64,000 nucleotides of DNA from Microstegium vimineum. Its lineage: Eukaryota; Streptophyta; Magnoliopsida; Poales; Poaceae. Location of the stretch: assembly GCA_022036555.1 (NCBI GenBank), contig CM039140.1:3003943-3067942 (forward strand), read 5' to 3'. The notes beneath the pieces are model-generated. The model worked only from the letters and a program-made list of their open reading frames with translations, did not search any database and was not told the DNA's origin. The position numbers and the translations under genes are program-made. Shown piece by piece: positions 1 through 11,169 of the stretch (positions are counted from its first letter, which is position 1; every line of letters begins with the position of its first letter).

Positions 1-2
1 AT

Positions 3-157
3 AACAATATAGCAGGGGCCTTCTACGGTGGCTACAACCGCAAGCTTGATTATTCGACAACCTTCCCACCATCTGACATTTTGGCATTATTTGCTACGCC
101 GTCGATCGGTCGCGTCACCCACTGGATAGATCTAGAAAGAGAGTGCTTCAAAGTTTT
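3..157 (+). other. Open reading segment interrupted by a solo LTR (possible exon fragment)
   Basis: From the window edge the third frame is open for about 52 codons up to the LTR, with a mixed composition that includes YGGYNRKLDYS and THWIDLERECF. If the LTR and one target-site copy are removed, the frame stays open across the empty site (...FKVFEMVLVV) to a TAA at 2219-2221. I do not recognise the family. It may be the end of a host exon or of an older transposon ORF. The evidence is only an open frame with no shift at the junction. Confidence 0.3.
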
Positions 158-2176
158 TGAAGGACCGACAACGGCGATTAGATGGGGGTGAATGGGAGCC
201 TCAAATTTCTCTCGAAATATTCGGGCCACTTCCCAAAAATCAAACCCAGTTGTTGGGTGCTCAACCTCCCCGCTCGCGTTGCTCGGGGGATTCAGACGAA
301 AACGGAGAATTGAGAGCTCACCGGCAGTGGAGGAAAACTCACCGGAAACCCCCAAGAAGAGTTCTCAACCCCTATGAGAAAGAGGCAAGAATTCCAAGCG
401 AAACAGCCAGAAAAACAAGCGACGGACGCTGGACAACAGGGCGTCGAACGCTAGGCGTCGGACGCTGAGAGATCGTCCGTCGGCCTTCCAGAAAGCCTTG
501 CAGAGGAGAAGCAGAGGGCAGGGCGTCGGACGCTGTGCGACGGACGCTTAGGCGAGCGTCCGTCGGCCTTCCAGAGAGTGTGACAAAAGCTGAAAAACGG
601 CAGAGGCGACGGACGGTCGGCGACGGACGCTTGGGAGATCGTCCGTCGGCCTACCCGAGAGCAGCACAGTGCTTCACAGCACACACAACCCGACGGACGT
701 TGGGCGACGGACTCCGAAGAGCGTCCGACGCCAAAACCGACAGACACAGACAAGCCGTGCGACGGACGCTGACGTCAGCACGTACCAGCGTCCGACGTAA
801 AACCCTCGGAGCGCCCGACGCCCCCGACAGAAACGCAGAAACCTCGAAAAGCGATTTTCTCTCCGCCAAATCTTCCCAAAACTCGATCAAATGTTCTCCA
901 CTAGAAACCCAACTTGGTAGGCATGATTCTAGTGCTATGGAGGAGCTATCCCGAAGAAATCATCGCTCAATTTGGTGAGAATCAAGGGGAAACGAGGATT
1001 TGGAGGAAAACGGGCAAGAACGAAGAACACCGCAAAGAAAACACCTGATCTACGCACTCGTGAGGTTTGAGGGGAATTCCTTCGGTGCAAAGATGCTCCT
1101 CACGAATACGAACAACTTGGTTCAAACGGATTTGCAAGAGCTACTCCCTACAAAGAGAAATCATCTCGGAAAAAAGAGGGAGCAAAAGCAAAACGCGAAG
1201 AACACAAGCAAAACGGGGACACGATCAAGAAATCGAAGCCACCATGGCTTACGGAGGTTACGGCCTCCGATTCCTCACAACAAACTCAAGTTCTTACAGA
1301 GGTTGGTGAAATCAACCTAGGGATCTCATGAACTAGAGAGAGGGTAGAGAGAGAGAGAGTTGGGACAAAATGATTAGGGTTCAAGAGATAGGATGAGGGT
1401 ACCCCTTCATCCTCTATTTATTAGAGGCTTTGGCTATTTCCCAAAGACCCTCTTAGATACAATGAGTGAACCACCTAGCCTAAGCATTGCAGTCCAAGCT
1501 CCGGTAAATATCTCCCTCGATTTGAATGGACGGCCCCGCTTCCTGCCAGGAGTTGCCGTCGCCTCGACGCAACCTCCAGGATTCCGCCACGTGCCATCCC
1601 CGCTTCCTCGGAAGCTCCGCCCGGGTTTTGAGGCCCAAACCCGCGAAACCCGCCACCGGTAGCTTTGGGCTCAACTACCGAACCCCGAGTTTTGCGGCCC
1701 AAACTCGAAAACCGACGCGGATGGTTTTGAGGCCCAAACCACCAAACCACTCGACGCGAGCCACCTTGTCTTCGCCCGGTCGGACTCCGAGTCCCCTGAG
1801 CCTCCGCTCGACTCGCGCGTCCACCGTCTTGACTTGGTCGACTCAGTCTACTTCCATGTCTTCTCGCACTCGCCGGTGCCAGGCACTAGCCACCACAGCT
1901 AGTTCGTCGGCGCCCATGGTCCCTCAGTCCGAGCCCCGCTTCCTCCCTTCATCGCTCTTAGTCCATCGGCACAGCAAGCCTCTACTCGACCTTCTCCACG
2001 CCATTGACCACTGTCACTAGGCATAGTACCTGCACACCACAAGCCGATAGACAGGCACACATTTGCTTTCGCAAAGAGGTTAGGGTAAACCACTCAAACT
2101 GAAACGCTCAAGTGTTGGGCAATCACTCATCATCAAAACTGAACATTCATGGGTACCTATCTACCATGTGTTCGCA
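158..2176 (-). mobile_element. Solo LTR of a Ty1/Copia element, 2019 bp, TSD GTTTT
   Basis: The element begins TGAAGGACCG and ends GTGTTCGCA on the plus strand. It is flanked by the perfect 5-bp duplication GTTTT at 153-157 and 2177-2181. The termini and most of the body match both LTRs of the complete Copia element at 52370-63963, including the stretches around 940-1320 and 1390-2170. There is no internal region, primer site or polypurine tract, so it is a solo LTR left by recombination between two LTRs. In element sense it reads on the minus strand, by comparison with the complete copy. The section from about 410 to 840 differs from the other two LTRs and is listed separately. Confidence 0.93.
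410..840. repeat. GC-rich array of GACGGACG/CGTCCGTCGG motifs inside the solo LTR
   Basis: This part of the LTR is built from variants of GGCGTCGGACGCT, GCGACGGACGCT and CGTCCGTCGGCCTTCC, repeated about ten times in both orientations. In the two LTRs near the right end of the window the equivalent position holds a different array, based on GTGGTCCGGTGGTATGG. Open frames across it are products of the repeat composition and are not treated as genes. Confidence 0.8.
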
Positions 2177-2277
2177 GTTTTTGAAATGGTTTTAGTTGTC
2201 CCAAAAAATGGTTTTTGTTAATCAGTTGTGTGGTTTACCTTTTTAGTTAGAAAACCTTTGCACTTTGATTTGGTGTA

Positions 2278-2455
2278 CTCCCTACATTCCAAATTATAAG
2301 TCATTTCTTATATGATAATATAATAATATTTATGACAGCTATTTGATGTCATAAATATTAATAATTTTCTTTATATTCTATTCAAACCTGACATGCTTTA
2401 ACTCTCCAAAATTCTTGTAATACCTTATATAATTTGCAATAGAAGGACGAGCACT
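2278..2455. mobile_element. Stowaway-like MITE, degenerate
   Basis: It starts TA-CTCCCTACATTCCAAATTATAAG, a typical grass Stowaway terminus, and runs through AT-rich sequence to a poorly conserved right end near GAAGGACGAGCA. The left TSD is TA; the right end is uncertain. Confidence 0.55.
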
Positions 2456-2457
2456 TT

Positions 2458-2459
<2 letters not shown>

Positions 2460-2498
<39 letters not shown>
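2460..2498. repeat. (TA)n microsatellite
   Basis: An uninterrupted run of about 19 AT/TA dinucleotides. Confidence 0.97.
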
Positions 2499-2501
<3 letters not shown>

Positions 2502-2628
2502 CATATAGCACGTGTGTGACACATGGCATGCTTATTAGTTATATTTGTTATAATAGATGTGTGAACCTCATGTTGTATAACTTAGCAACTTTGCTCCGTC
2601 ATTTGCTGCCATAGTGCCGTGCATGTAC

Positions 2629-4158
2629 AGACTATCCCCTTTATTTCAAATTATAAGCCTTTTTGACTTTTTTATATATATCTATTTTGCTATATAACGG
2701 CTATTATAATGATGATAATAGATTCATCGCAAAAAAAAATGATGATAATAGATGATAGATATTTGTTGTTACGTAAAAACGTGAGATAAGTTGATCAACC
2801 ATCAACGAAAATAACATTGGAGTTGGAGGTCGTTACCCTAGACATTTTTGTCATAGAGGAATGGTAAAACTCTACTATGATCTCCTTCCTCTTTCGGAGA
2901 TTGTTGCTTAACTTAGCAAGCATAATATAATATTTTTTCTCTAAAAATAGGAAAAAAATAGTCAAAGTCGATTTAACAGCCGCAAAAACCATCAGACGAA
3001 TAGGCTCTTTGTATTCTCTTCCTTTTTATTTTCTTAGTCTTCTTCTTCCATCTCGATCTGCTAATTAGCTGAAAACATGCTTACGCAGTAAGAATTTGGT
3101 GTCTTACCGTTCATTTTGAAAAGATGCTTAGTTATGGTTGTGATTGTAAGATATAGTACACTACAATGATGATCATGCATGGTTGAGACCGGCCGGAGAG
3201 TGGGCGTCCTCGGCGTTCAGTTGCGGCCATGTGATGTGCTCGCTCAGCTCGGCGCGCGGTAGGCCGAGAGCCATGCATCCATCCATGGTAACTTTTTGTA
3301 ACAAGTCGATCAATTAATCCGGTTAGATCCACTGGTCGGATTGTCCGTTTCACGAATCATACAGTTTCGTCGCGATCGCCCCACATAAACGCAGATGTTT
3401 TGTCCGTGAACGACGGTACTACTTTATCTAGGAAATTGTTTATTCACGAATCACGACGCACGGCGGCGCTCGATGGAGACGTACGCACTGTACTTGGGAA
3501 GAACCCAAGTGTGCGTGAATGAATGAAGACAATGGCGTCTGGAGAGTAGTGTAGGGCGGCGAGCGACCTCAAGTGATGCCTGCGCACTGCCACGTCAGTC
3601 CGGCCTCATCCAAGCCATGTCCACCACCGACGAACGCATGTGGTGGTAGATAGTCTAGAGAGAGCGAGAGAGGAAGACAAGACGTAAACTGCTTCGCGTA
3701 CTACAAACCTTCTATCGTCGCCCGCCCTGATGATGAATGTCTTGTTGTTGGGCCCACGGGACCTGTCCCTGTTCTGCTTCGGTGAGCTCGGCATGCCCGA
3801 AGAAGGCCCAACGGCCGAATGAAAGCATTGCAGCCCAGGCAGGCCGGCCTGTTACGCTAGCTAACTGAGAGGGCGTCGATCGTCCAGGAGAGAGATCGCC
3901 GGCCGGCTAGTCCCGTCCGTCAGCCAGCAGGTCAAAGAGGAGTGAGTAGCGGCTCTAGCTTAGTGAGGCCAGCAGCAGTGGCTTATCAGTCCAGTTTAAT
4001 TATGGTAAAGTATTTTTTTTCTCAAAACACATCATTCACGATCGGTTAAATAGGGCGTGGACATGTGGAGTTGCAGTAGTACTTATGTCACGTACTAAAC
4101 TTTAGCTCCAGATTCAAACACCTCTTAGTAGTCCTGTCCTGTGGAGCAGATGACATGA
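2629..4158. other. Intergenic stretch with a Stowaway remnant at its left end
   Basis: At 2636-2670 there is a second partial Stowaway-like left end (CCCTTTATTTCAAATTATAAG) with no clear partner. The rest, to the hAT element at 4167, is mixed AT-rich then moderately GC-rich sequence. I found no reading frame with coding character, no RNA gene and no clear repeat. Confidence 0.5.
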
Positions 4159-4166
4159 CACAGCCG

Positions 4167-4792
4167 CAGAGGCGGAGCGACCACTAGGGCGAGCTAGGGC
4201 AGCCGCCCTAGGTCCCCTCCACCAGCACCCTATCCGATCCCCACCCCTGGAAACGCCGGACTGCCGGAGTTTGGCCGCCTTCGACGCGAAGCTGCGAATC
4301 GCCGAAGCCGCGCCGCGAAGCGGCGAAGGCACGTTGCTGGACTGCTGGTTGCTCGGCGCTCGCGATTTGGGCCATTATCGAAGTGCAGGCTGGCCCAGAC
4401 CAGGCCCATCTCGTCTAGGTTGCCGCGAGCGCGAGACTGCGAGAGCCAGACGCGCTGATGACGCCTCCGCCCTCGCCGAGGCTCGCTCCTCCCGCCCTCC
4501 GGCATCCCGCCTCCGGTCTCCGCGACGCAGTCTGCTCCGAGCTCCGGCCAGCTCCGACGCTCCGCCCAAGCCCCGCTCGCCGCTCGCCGTCGCTGCTCGC
4601 CTGCAGCCTGCTCCAGCGCTGCGGCGCCCGGTCAAGCCGCCAGCTCGCCGCGCTCTAGGCCTCCAGCCTCCTGGCTCCAGGCTCCACCCAGTCCAGCGCT
4701 GCTCGGCCTGCTGACTGCCTCGGCGCCTCCCAGTCCCACCACAGTACGAATCCGCTGGGCCCAGGTGAATTCTCCGGCTGGATTCGCCACTG
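4167..4792. mobile_element. Non-autonomous hAT-like element, 626 bp, TSD CACAGCCG
   Basis: The left terminus is CAGAGGCGGAGC and the right terminus is GATTCGCCACTG, imperfect inverted repeats of the CAGNGGCGAAGC type. An exact 8-bp duplication, CACAGCCG, flanks it at 4159-4166 and 4793-4800; 8 bp is the hAT superfamily length. The interior is strongly GC-rich and full of CCGCC/GCTCG runs, so several long frames are open on both strands, but none resembles a transposase. It may carry captured host sequence. The same terminus type recurs at 29574-29740 and 35044-36219. Confidence 0.88.
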
Positions 4793-4800
4793 CACAGCCG

Positions 4801-5891
4801 AAAGCTTCAAGCGCCTCTCTTTGCATTGCATGCAATCAGCAAATAACCCAAGACGCCGACACGTACGCTACGCGTGCCTCCTAGCTTATATATATAGCTG
4901 AATTAAAACATCAGATGGATACACAACTCAATTTGGCCGCCATCGCCTGGTTTTCGTGGACGAGGCCACGAAGGGAAGAAATTACTAAGGAACCGTGGTA
5001 CATGGTTCTGAACCATCATGGGCCAGAGAAGAAGTAGAGTTAAGCCATCTCAGAAACTCATTAGCTTTGCTTTCTGATTGGCCGTTGTTTGATGGCAGGT
5101 GACGAGACGTCGAGACCAGTGAGACGGTGACATCGGCTTCGACTAGAATAACATCCTTCAGGCTCTTCACCTTGATGACTCTTGTCTTTGTTGACGCCCG
5201 ACAGCCTAATGAGCAAAGAGAGAGTGTTTTTCAGATGGTCCAGGCACCTCATGGGACAAGATGGGGGTCAAACAGCCAACACGGCATGGAAACGGGCACG
5301 TGTTGAGTGAGCAAAAAATGGACTTGCGTCTGCACTTCCTTCCCACATTCTTTCAGAAAGAACGATTACATGATCCTTGTGGCAATGCTGAGTCCATTCC
5401 ATCTTATCCCTTCGCATTTCATCAGAAAACAGATATACTATATACTAACAAAAGTGTCAAGCCATAATTATCCTTTGGTGTGCTGATGGTACTGATAATA
5501 TCTCTGTCGTCCTGTCGATCTCCTACTTCCACGTTTCCTGTTCCATCTCTCCATCTCCCATCCCACCAGTCTTGTTAAGTCTGAAGCTTCAAAACCTTCT
5601 TTAGCTCCACATAACTCCGCACACAGGATTGGAGGACTCACATTCCACCTTTCTTAACCTCACAAGAGATGCACATACTAGCCACCTTAAGCCAATCTCC
5701 AGTTCATTTCTCATAGAGATTCATCTTTTATTTCACCTAACATTTCTTCAATCTAATTGAAATATGGTTAACCACGTCTAATTAAATCCAACAAAGATAG
5801 CTAACTCATTATAATTAGTTCGGGCAGATCCAAGTAAGTAACCACGCAATGATTTACGCAGGGCAGGTTTGCTAGTGAGATACGGACGTCG
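4801..5891. other. Intergenic, no gene recognised
   Basis: Unique-looking sequence of moderate AT content between the hAT element and the 3' end of the GET3-like pseudogene. No coding frame, RNA gene or clear repeat was found. Near 4990 there is a short imperfect palindrome around ACCGTGGTACATGGTTCTGAACC. Part of the right end may be the pseudogene's former 3' UTR. Confidence 0.5.
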
Positions 5892-8869
5892 CTACTTCCA
5901 CACTGAACCGCTGAGGAATCGGAGTGCAGGGACGCCTTTCACCTCCATGTCAAGGAGCTGAGCCTGGATCAGCTTCAGGCCGCCAAGTTGACGGTCCTCC
6001 AGTATCGCACGGAAGGCACGTGCTTCTTCCTGAAATTGTAAGGTTTGCACTCAGACAGCTGCATCCTGATCCAAATTCAGAAAAAGCAAGGCTGCAAGGG
6101 ATGTGAATAAGCCTTCGATAATGAATAATTAAAATATATGCCGCGCTAATATCCATTGAAAGGCAGTAGACAATAGACTTGTGCATGGAGCCGTCCTGTC
6201 CAAACCAAGTGCTACGAGTCATGGGCAACGTTGAGTAGCCAGGACAGCAGAAGTCTGCTTACCCTCCGTTTTGCAGCACAGAATCTGCAGTCGGATGCAG
6301 ATGGTGGCAACACCTGATTTACAATGAGCCTTCTTGCGTCCACACCATCCTTCATTAATGACGCGTGAAATCTTGATGACTCACTAACTGCCATCATCTG
6401 AGGAAACAAGTACCCACAAGATTAAGCTGGCTCCTAATCTGCGGATAACCTTGTATGACTTTCATGAACTGTTGACGGATTTTTTTCCTTTCTTCTGAAT
6501 CAATCAGACTGTTAATATACCAAGCAGCACAATTTCTATTTCCCATGGAAGTCTATGAATACAGTAATAAACACGCCTCCAGATATCAACAGGGTAAAAC
6601 TACAGTTAAAACAAATAAATGTTGCGCACATTGCAAAAATGGTGGTAGCTTTTACCGTTGGATTGTCACAATGATGAATTCTGTTGATTGTGGATCAAAC
6701 AAAATCTCACGTACTCTGGCAATCTGCTTCCTTAGTTCCTCTAGCCTAGCAGACTTGATGAAACAAGTAAGATGATAAGCTTGCAGTTTTCTTTCCAGAC
6801 CCACATTAAAACAAATAAGACTGGAAATAGTAGCACACTTACGATTACTTGCACGTTCTTAATAGATGTATTAAAGGATGGCATCGACGAAACGACATTA
6901 ATGCCCTGAAATGACAATGTGCAGCACCATGCATCACGCATTTGCATAACCAAAAGACAGATTCCAAGGTTCTAGAAAAATTCAAAGGGAAGAATGCAGC
7001 GAGACAAATTTCCAAGCTTGCAAAAGTTTTGTTGTACTTGTAACTTGTGGCCTTCAATGCCTAGAACACTCTCTATTTTGTTTCTCTTTAACAATCAAAT
7101 ATCCTCAACTGCATTTGCAACAAAAGTATACTACAAAATGCTATATTGAAGCGTATTGTGATTTTTGACTCTGTGAGCACATGCTGCATGGAATTTACTG
7201 CCCTCTAGCATGCGGATAAAGGGATTCAGTGAAGCACAATTAAAAGCATTAACTCCATAACACGACAGAATCAAAAGGACTCAAAACAGGGGAACCTAGA
7301 CAAAGAGTTTGGTGTTACAGTCTACAGTATCTCAAAATTGAAAATCACACCAAATTGAAACCATGCGACAATTTTCGCACTGACTGTATCTCAAGCGCAT
7401 CTGCGCATGATTGTAGAAACTCCCTAACCACGTTAGTGATACCACTTGTCCTTGCCACTATATCATAATAATTTATAATCCCTAGTCTACACCTAATATC
7501 ACAAGGAAAAATAACTATCAAGCTTAAACATATACTCATGCAAATGAAATTCATGAAGGTAGCATAGAAATAAAAACAGGTAAGCTCACTAGATATATTA
7601 CAGCTCTCACCTTAATGCTCAAAACGAGGAACTTTTCAATCCAATGAGAAGCTGACAGAAGCTTAAGTGTATGTCCCTATACAAGACGCATGTAGTCAAA
7701 TAACTGTCAGTGGATGAAATGAAGAACATAGTCAAATTGGAACTATTGTGGTGAGAAGGGGACAAACAGTGGATGGAGCATCCAGCACTATACGCCTAAG
7801 TTTGTCGGGCCCTTGCACTTCAATGGATTTTATCAACTGCAAAGGATACACATCAAGTGATGAGTAATTTTGGAAAATGCATAAGCAAACAGTAAAGCAC
7901 GTAAATTTTGATTGGTACCTCTGATAGTAAAAATACTTCTTCAAGTCCAGGGGGAATTGCACTTGCACCCAGCATCTCATTAAGCATAGACTTTGCAACC
8001 ATGAAAGGACAAATGCATGCACAGGTAATGTGATCTATAAAGAATTTAAAATAAAAAAACTTCTCTTCTTCAGCAACAGCAAACAAATACTTATTTGGGA
8101 CAATCTCCTTGGCATAATGGCCCTCTAACTAGGCTCCACCGAAAGCCGGTGATTCCCCCGGCCGCCGTAGTTGGCCCGTGGCCCGCCGTGACTTTGGAAT
8201 ACCCGAAACCAGTGTTTCTGAGAAAAACGTGGCAATAGTGCATATCACATGGATTTTCTCAGACCCTTCAAAACGCCTGAATGATCCATACACAGAACTT
8301 TTAGAACTCCTGGTAGGGGAGGTGCCCCTCCGGTATATTAGGAGGAGAGGGTTCAGTTGAGTGAGACCTCGGGTGAAATGCTTTGAAACCACTAAGGTTT
8401 ACGATGACCCTCTAACGAGGCTACAACAAAGATCGGTCACTCCCCTAGCCGTCGTGGTTGGCCCGTGGCCCGCCATGGCTCTGGAATACCCGCAGTAAGG
8501 CACGGGGTATCCACCTAGTAATCAAATATAAATATGAAGCAGGAGTATCGGGGACAGCGAGATTGTAGGGATCCTTCAAAATCTAAGGTTTAGATCATTC
8601 CAGCACAATAAAACATGAACAGACCATGAATTAGCAATGATCACTGACTTTAAATCGCCAAAAGGAAAAGGTTGGTTAAAGCACCAGAAAATTCGCACGC
8701 ATTAGCATTAGCTTCCAGCTAAATGAGAAATGGATTGAGAAGAGGATAAACCCTGAAAGGTCGGGTGATACACGAGGGGTAGCAGGGCCTTCTCTACCGC
8801 CGGTGTAGAGATCCGGTGGCAGCCCACGACGGCGAGTCGCCGGTACATAGGGCTTAGGAGTGCCGCCAT
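5892..8869 (-). pseudogene. GET3/ArsA-type ATPase gene, organellar-type paralog, degraded
   Basis: Eight exons can be placed on the minus strand: 8752-8869, 7919-8034, 7768-7836, 7611-7676, 6843-6905, 6656-6753, 6263-6397 and 5892-6029 (TAG). In order they encode an Arg-rich start (MAALLSPMYRRL), a PPGLEE segment, IVLDAPST, GHTLKLL, a coiled stretch ending REILFDPQSTEFIIVT, MAVSESSRF with ARRLIVNQVLPPSASDC.FC, and LLDMEVKGVPALRFL. These are the family's A-loop, switch and client-binding landmarks. GET3 ATPases handle tail-anchored proteins; B/C-type plant copies are organellar, which the N-terminus would suit. Two defects stand out. No P-loop (GKGGVGKT) exon is visible between 8034 and 8752, and exon 6656-6753 is 98 nt where 99 is expected at the conserved VTIPT site, which shifts the frame. 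Total coding length is about 268 codons against roughly 400 for intact organellar GET3 (from memory). An assembly error could explain the 1-nt gap but not the missing P-loop. Confidence 0.82.
8118..8495. repeat. Direct repeat of a ~90-bp module in the first intron of the GET3-like locus
   Basis: Two copies about 285 bp apart (about 8118-8207 and 8403-8495) share CCCTCTAAC.AGGCT, TTGGCCCGTGGCCCGCC and GGAATACCCG. They lie where the ATPase P-loop exon would be expected, so the block may be an insertion that replaced it. I do not recognise the element. Confidence 0.6.
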
Positions 8870-8924
8870 TTTGGTCCGGCGCAGGGTTCTTCTGGACTTC
8901 TGGCCGTTTTGACGTTAGTTAGTA

Positions 8925-9466
8925 CTCCCTCCTCCGTCTGAAGTACTTTCGGATAACCAATTCTATATAAAAGATTATAATTATTTATAATATATAATTA
9001 GTAGGTAGTTAAATATACTTTAATAATAATTTTAATTGGAGATTTAAATGTTATAGGTACTTTTATAAATTTAATCAAAATTAAGAAAGTTTGATCTTCA
9101 TACATTTTATAGCGACTTTCTTTTTGGACTCCGTCTTGAAAACAATGTAACTATTGAAACCATATCGGTTAAATTAGTTTATGTTTGACTATCATTATAT
9201 TAAATAGTATTAATATTTATGTTTCTAAATATTTTATTCTGAAAATATATTACTTGCTCCGTCCCCAAAAAATCACAATTCTAGATATGAATCTAGACAC
9301 ACACGTGTCCAAATTCATAGCTAGAATTGTAATTTTTTTGAGACGGAGGGTGTATATAACTAATCTAATGATATTACTTTTAGTATTTTTTATATAAATT
9401 TAGTTAAAATTTAAATTATTTAACTTTTCAAAAATGAGAATTATATTCTTTTGGAGACAGAGATAG
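8925..9466. mobile_element. Stowaway/mariner-like element, composite
   Basis: Left end TA-CTCCCTCCTCCGTCTG and right end GGAGACAGAGATAG-TA are inverted copies of the Stowaway terminus, with TA at both flanks. The interior (TATAATATATAATTAGTA..., GACTTTCTTT) matches the fragment at 39425-39616. A second MITE is nested at 9253-9352. Confidence 0.75.
9253..9352. mobile_element. Nested 100-bp Stowaway MITE
   Basis: It runs from CTTGCTCCGTCCCC to GAGACGGAGGGTG with TA on each side. Its arms pair over most of their length (AATTCTAGATATGAATC against AATTCATAGCTAGAATT), so it can fold into a near-perfect hairpin. Confidence 0.85.
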
Positions 9467-9750
9467 TATTTAATTCTATACCCGGAATAACTGATGTTCT
9501 AGGCGTCCTAAGCGTTTTCGTAATACCAGACGTCTTGCGGCCGCAGAGAAAATACTGACCCTAATACCCCTGCCCAATTAATCGCCGCCCGTTGCGGTCG
9601 ACGGACTCCTCGGCTTCACCCGCGCACCCAACGTCTGGCTTCGTCTCCTCGTCTCCCGTCCTAGCTCTCGCGTCAAGGCAGCAGGCTCGCCCACAGCACA
9701 CGCGCTCGCCGCCCTTTTCATTCCCTCAGCGCACTCGCTTCCCTCGTGCC

Positions 9751-9849
9751 ATGGAGGTCGCGCCGAACTCCGTCGAGGTCGTGCCGGAGTCCGTCGACGT
9801 GGTGTCCGACTCCGTTGAGCTCATGCTGGACTCCGTCGAGCTCGGTTAA
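9751..9849 (+). CDS. Small ORF with a 7-residue repeat, doubtful
   Basis: ATG at 9751 opens a 32-codon frame made of four units of the form S-V-(E/D)-(V/L)-(V/M)-x-(E/D), ending at TAA 9847-9849. The repeat is a 21-bp tandem duplication in the DNA. It may be the first exon of a gene truncated by the Copia insertion 105 bp downstream, or only a repeat that happens to be open. No family is recognised. Confidence 0.25.
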   Translation: MEVAPNSVEVVPESVDVVSDSVELMLDSVELG

Positions 9850-9954
9850 ATAGGCAGGGAATACGAACTCGGGTCGCAGCACTCAAACCTCAACGTAGTA
9901 GCCAGTTCATCCAATTTACTTCCTCGTATAGAGGTCACCTGATACCCTATTTAA

Positions 9955-10717
9955 TGTGAGAGGGATGAGTTGTGAGAGAATCACCGCACTTTGCATTACT
10001 GATTACAGGTGTTAATATACAACGAGTCCACTACCAGCCGATCCTATAGTCTAGGCATGGAGGGATCAAGTCAAAGAGCTAGTCTACGACTGTTACATTA
10101 GGGAAGCTAACTGTATCCTAACCATATCTCTAACACACCCCCCCCCACCCCCCCTCAGTCTTGACTTTGGAAGGCCGAATGCAAAGACTGGCTTTGAACT
10201 CCTCGAACAAAGCTGCTGGCAGCCCTTTAGTCATGATGTCTGCTAGTTGCCCCTGAGTGGGTATATGCAACACTCTGAACTGACCAAGAGCAACTCTTTC
10301 CCTGACAAAGTGTATGTCAATTTCGATGTGTTTTGTTCTTCGATGATGAACTGGATTCTGAGAGAGGTACACTGCTGATATATTATCACAGTAGATCACC
10401 GTTGCCTTTTGTGACTGGAACATGGAGCTCTTGAAGCAGATTTCGCATCCAACAACACTCAGCAACAGCATTTGCGACGCCTCTGTACTCCGCTTCGGCG
10501 ACGTTGCTAAAGCATCAGGCCAGAGCACCGATACCATGTGAGAGGGATGAGTTGTGAGAGAATCACCGCACTTTGCATTACTGATTACAGGTGTTAATAT
10601 ACAACGAGTCCACTACCAGCCGATCCTATAATCTAGGCATGGAGGGATCAAGTCAAAGAGCTAGTCTACAGTCGTTACATTAGGGAAGCTAACTGTATCC
10701 TAACCATATCTCTAACA
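9955..10717 (-). mobile_element. Copia deletion derivative with 181-bp LTRs, TSD TTTAA
   Basis: Two nearly identical 181-bp LTRs lie at 9955-10135 and 10537-10717 (TGTGAGAGGGATG...ATATCTCTAACA), flanked by exact TTTAA copies at 9950-9954 and 10718-10722. On the minus strand the primer site TGGTATCGGTGC directly follows the right LTR, and a G-rich polypurine tract (complement of CACCCCCCCCCCACCCCCCC) precedes the left one. Only about 400 bp of interior remain. It reads as the end of a Copia RNase H: CDNISAVYLSQNPVHH, HIEIDIHFVRERV, then GQLADIMTKGLP. Everything from gag to reverse transcriptase is missing, so movement would need help from another element. The few LTR differences point to a fairly recent insertion. 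Confidence 0.93.
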
Positions 10718-10831
10718 TTTAATAGGGGCAGACAGGAAAAAATACCCCATAATTAATGACTTCTTGGTAAGCATAATCATGTCAAAAACGTCAGTTAAAC
10801 TAGGTATGGAGGGAGTATAGAATAAACATTA

Positions 10832-10920
10832 TGTTAGGTTTTAGCCGAGTTAGCCTAAGGTGTCAAGGAGGTACTGGTCCGATTCGAAAGGACAGAGGTT
10901 TGACGAATCCCGTTATGTAC
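10832..10920 (+). pseudogene. Degenerate tRNA-Leu-like sequence
   Basis: The segment holds GCCGAGTTAGCCTAAGGTGTC, close to the D-arm and A box of plant tRNA-Leu (GCCGAGTTGGTCTAAGGCG), then GGTACTGGTCCGA, a variable-arm-like stretch with TTCGAAAGGAC, and a damaged T-arm GGTTTGACGAATCCCG. The acceptor stem does not pair well. It is best read as a decayed tRNA-Leu or the head of a tRNA-derived SINE. Confidence 0.45.
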
Positions 10921-11169
10921 AATTTTTTGAAGTTTTTAATTATCTGCTCATGGTTTTGAAGATTTTCTATCTGCTCACGGTTTTGAAGATTTTCTGTTTT
11001 ATTTTTCATTTTGATTTCCATGTGTTTTCATTTTGAAGCATTTTTATTATCTGCTCATGGTCTAATTGCCTCACTTTTCCTTTAATTTGCCTTTATTGTG
11101 ATTTAGGATGACTGCACAACCCTCTCTTTTTTTTAATCCAGCAATAGCAAATTGTGCAACAAAAGTTTT

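Noticed and set aside
535..978. 147-codon frame in the solo LTR
   Set aside because: It lies in the GACGGACG repeat array and has Arg/Ser-rich low-complexity translation with no domain.
2460..2498. TA-rich run as a promoter TATA or replication origin
   Set aside because: It is a plain dinucleotide microsatellite with no gene downstream in either direction.
8178..8360. Small plus-strand frame between the two 90-bp modules
   Set aside because: It lies inside the intron repeat and has no start context, domain or conservation that I can see.
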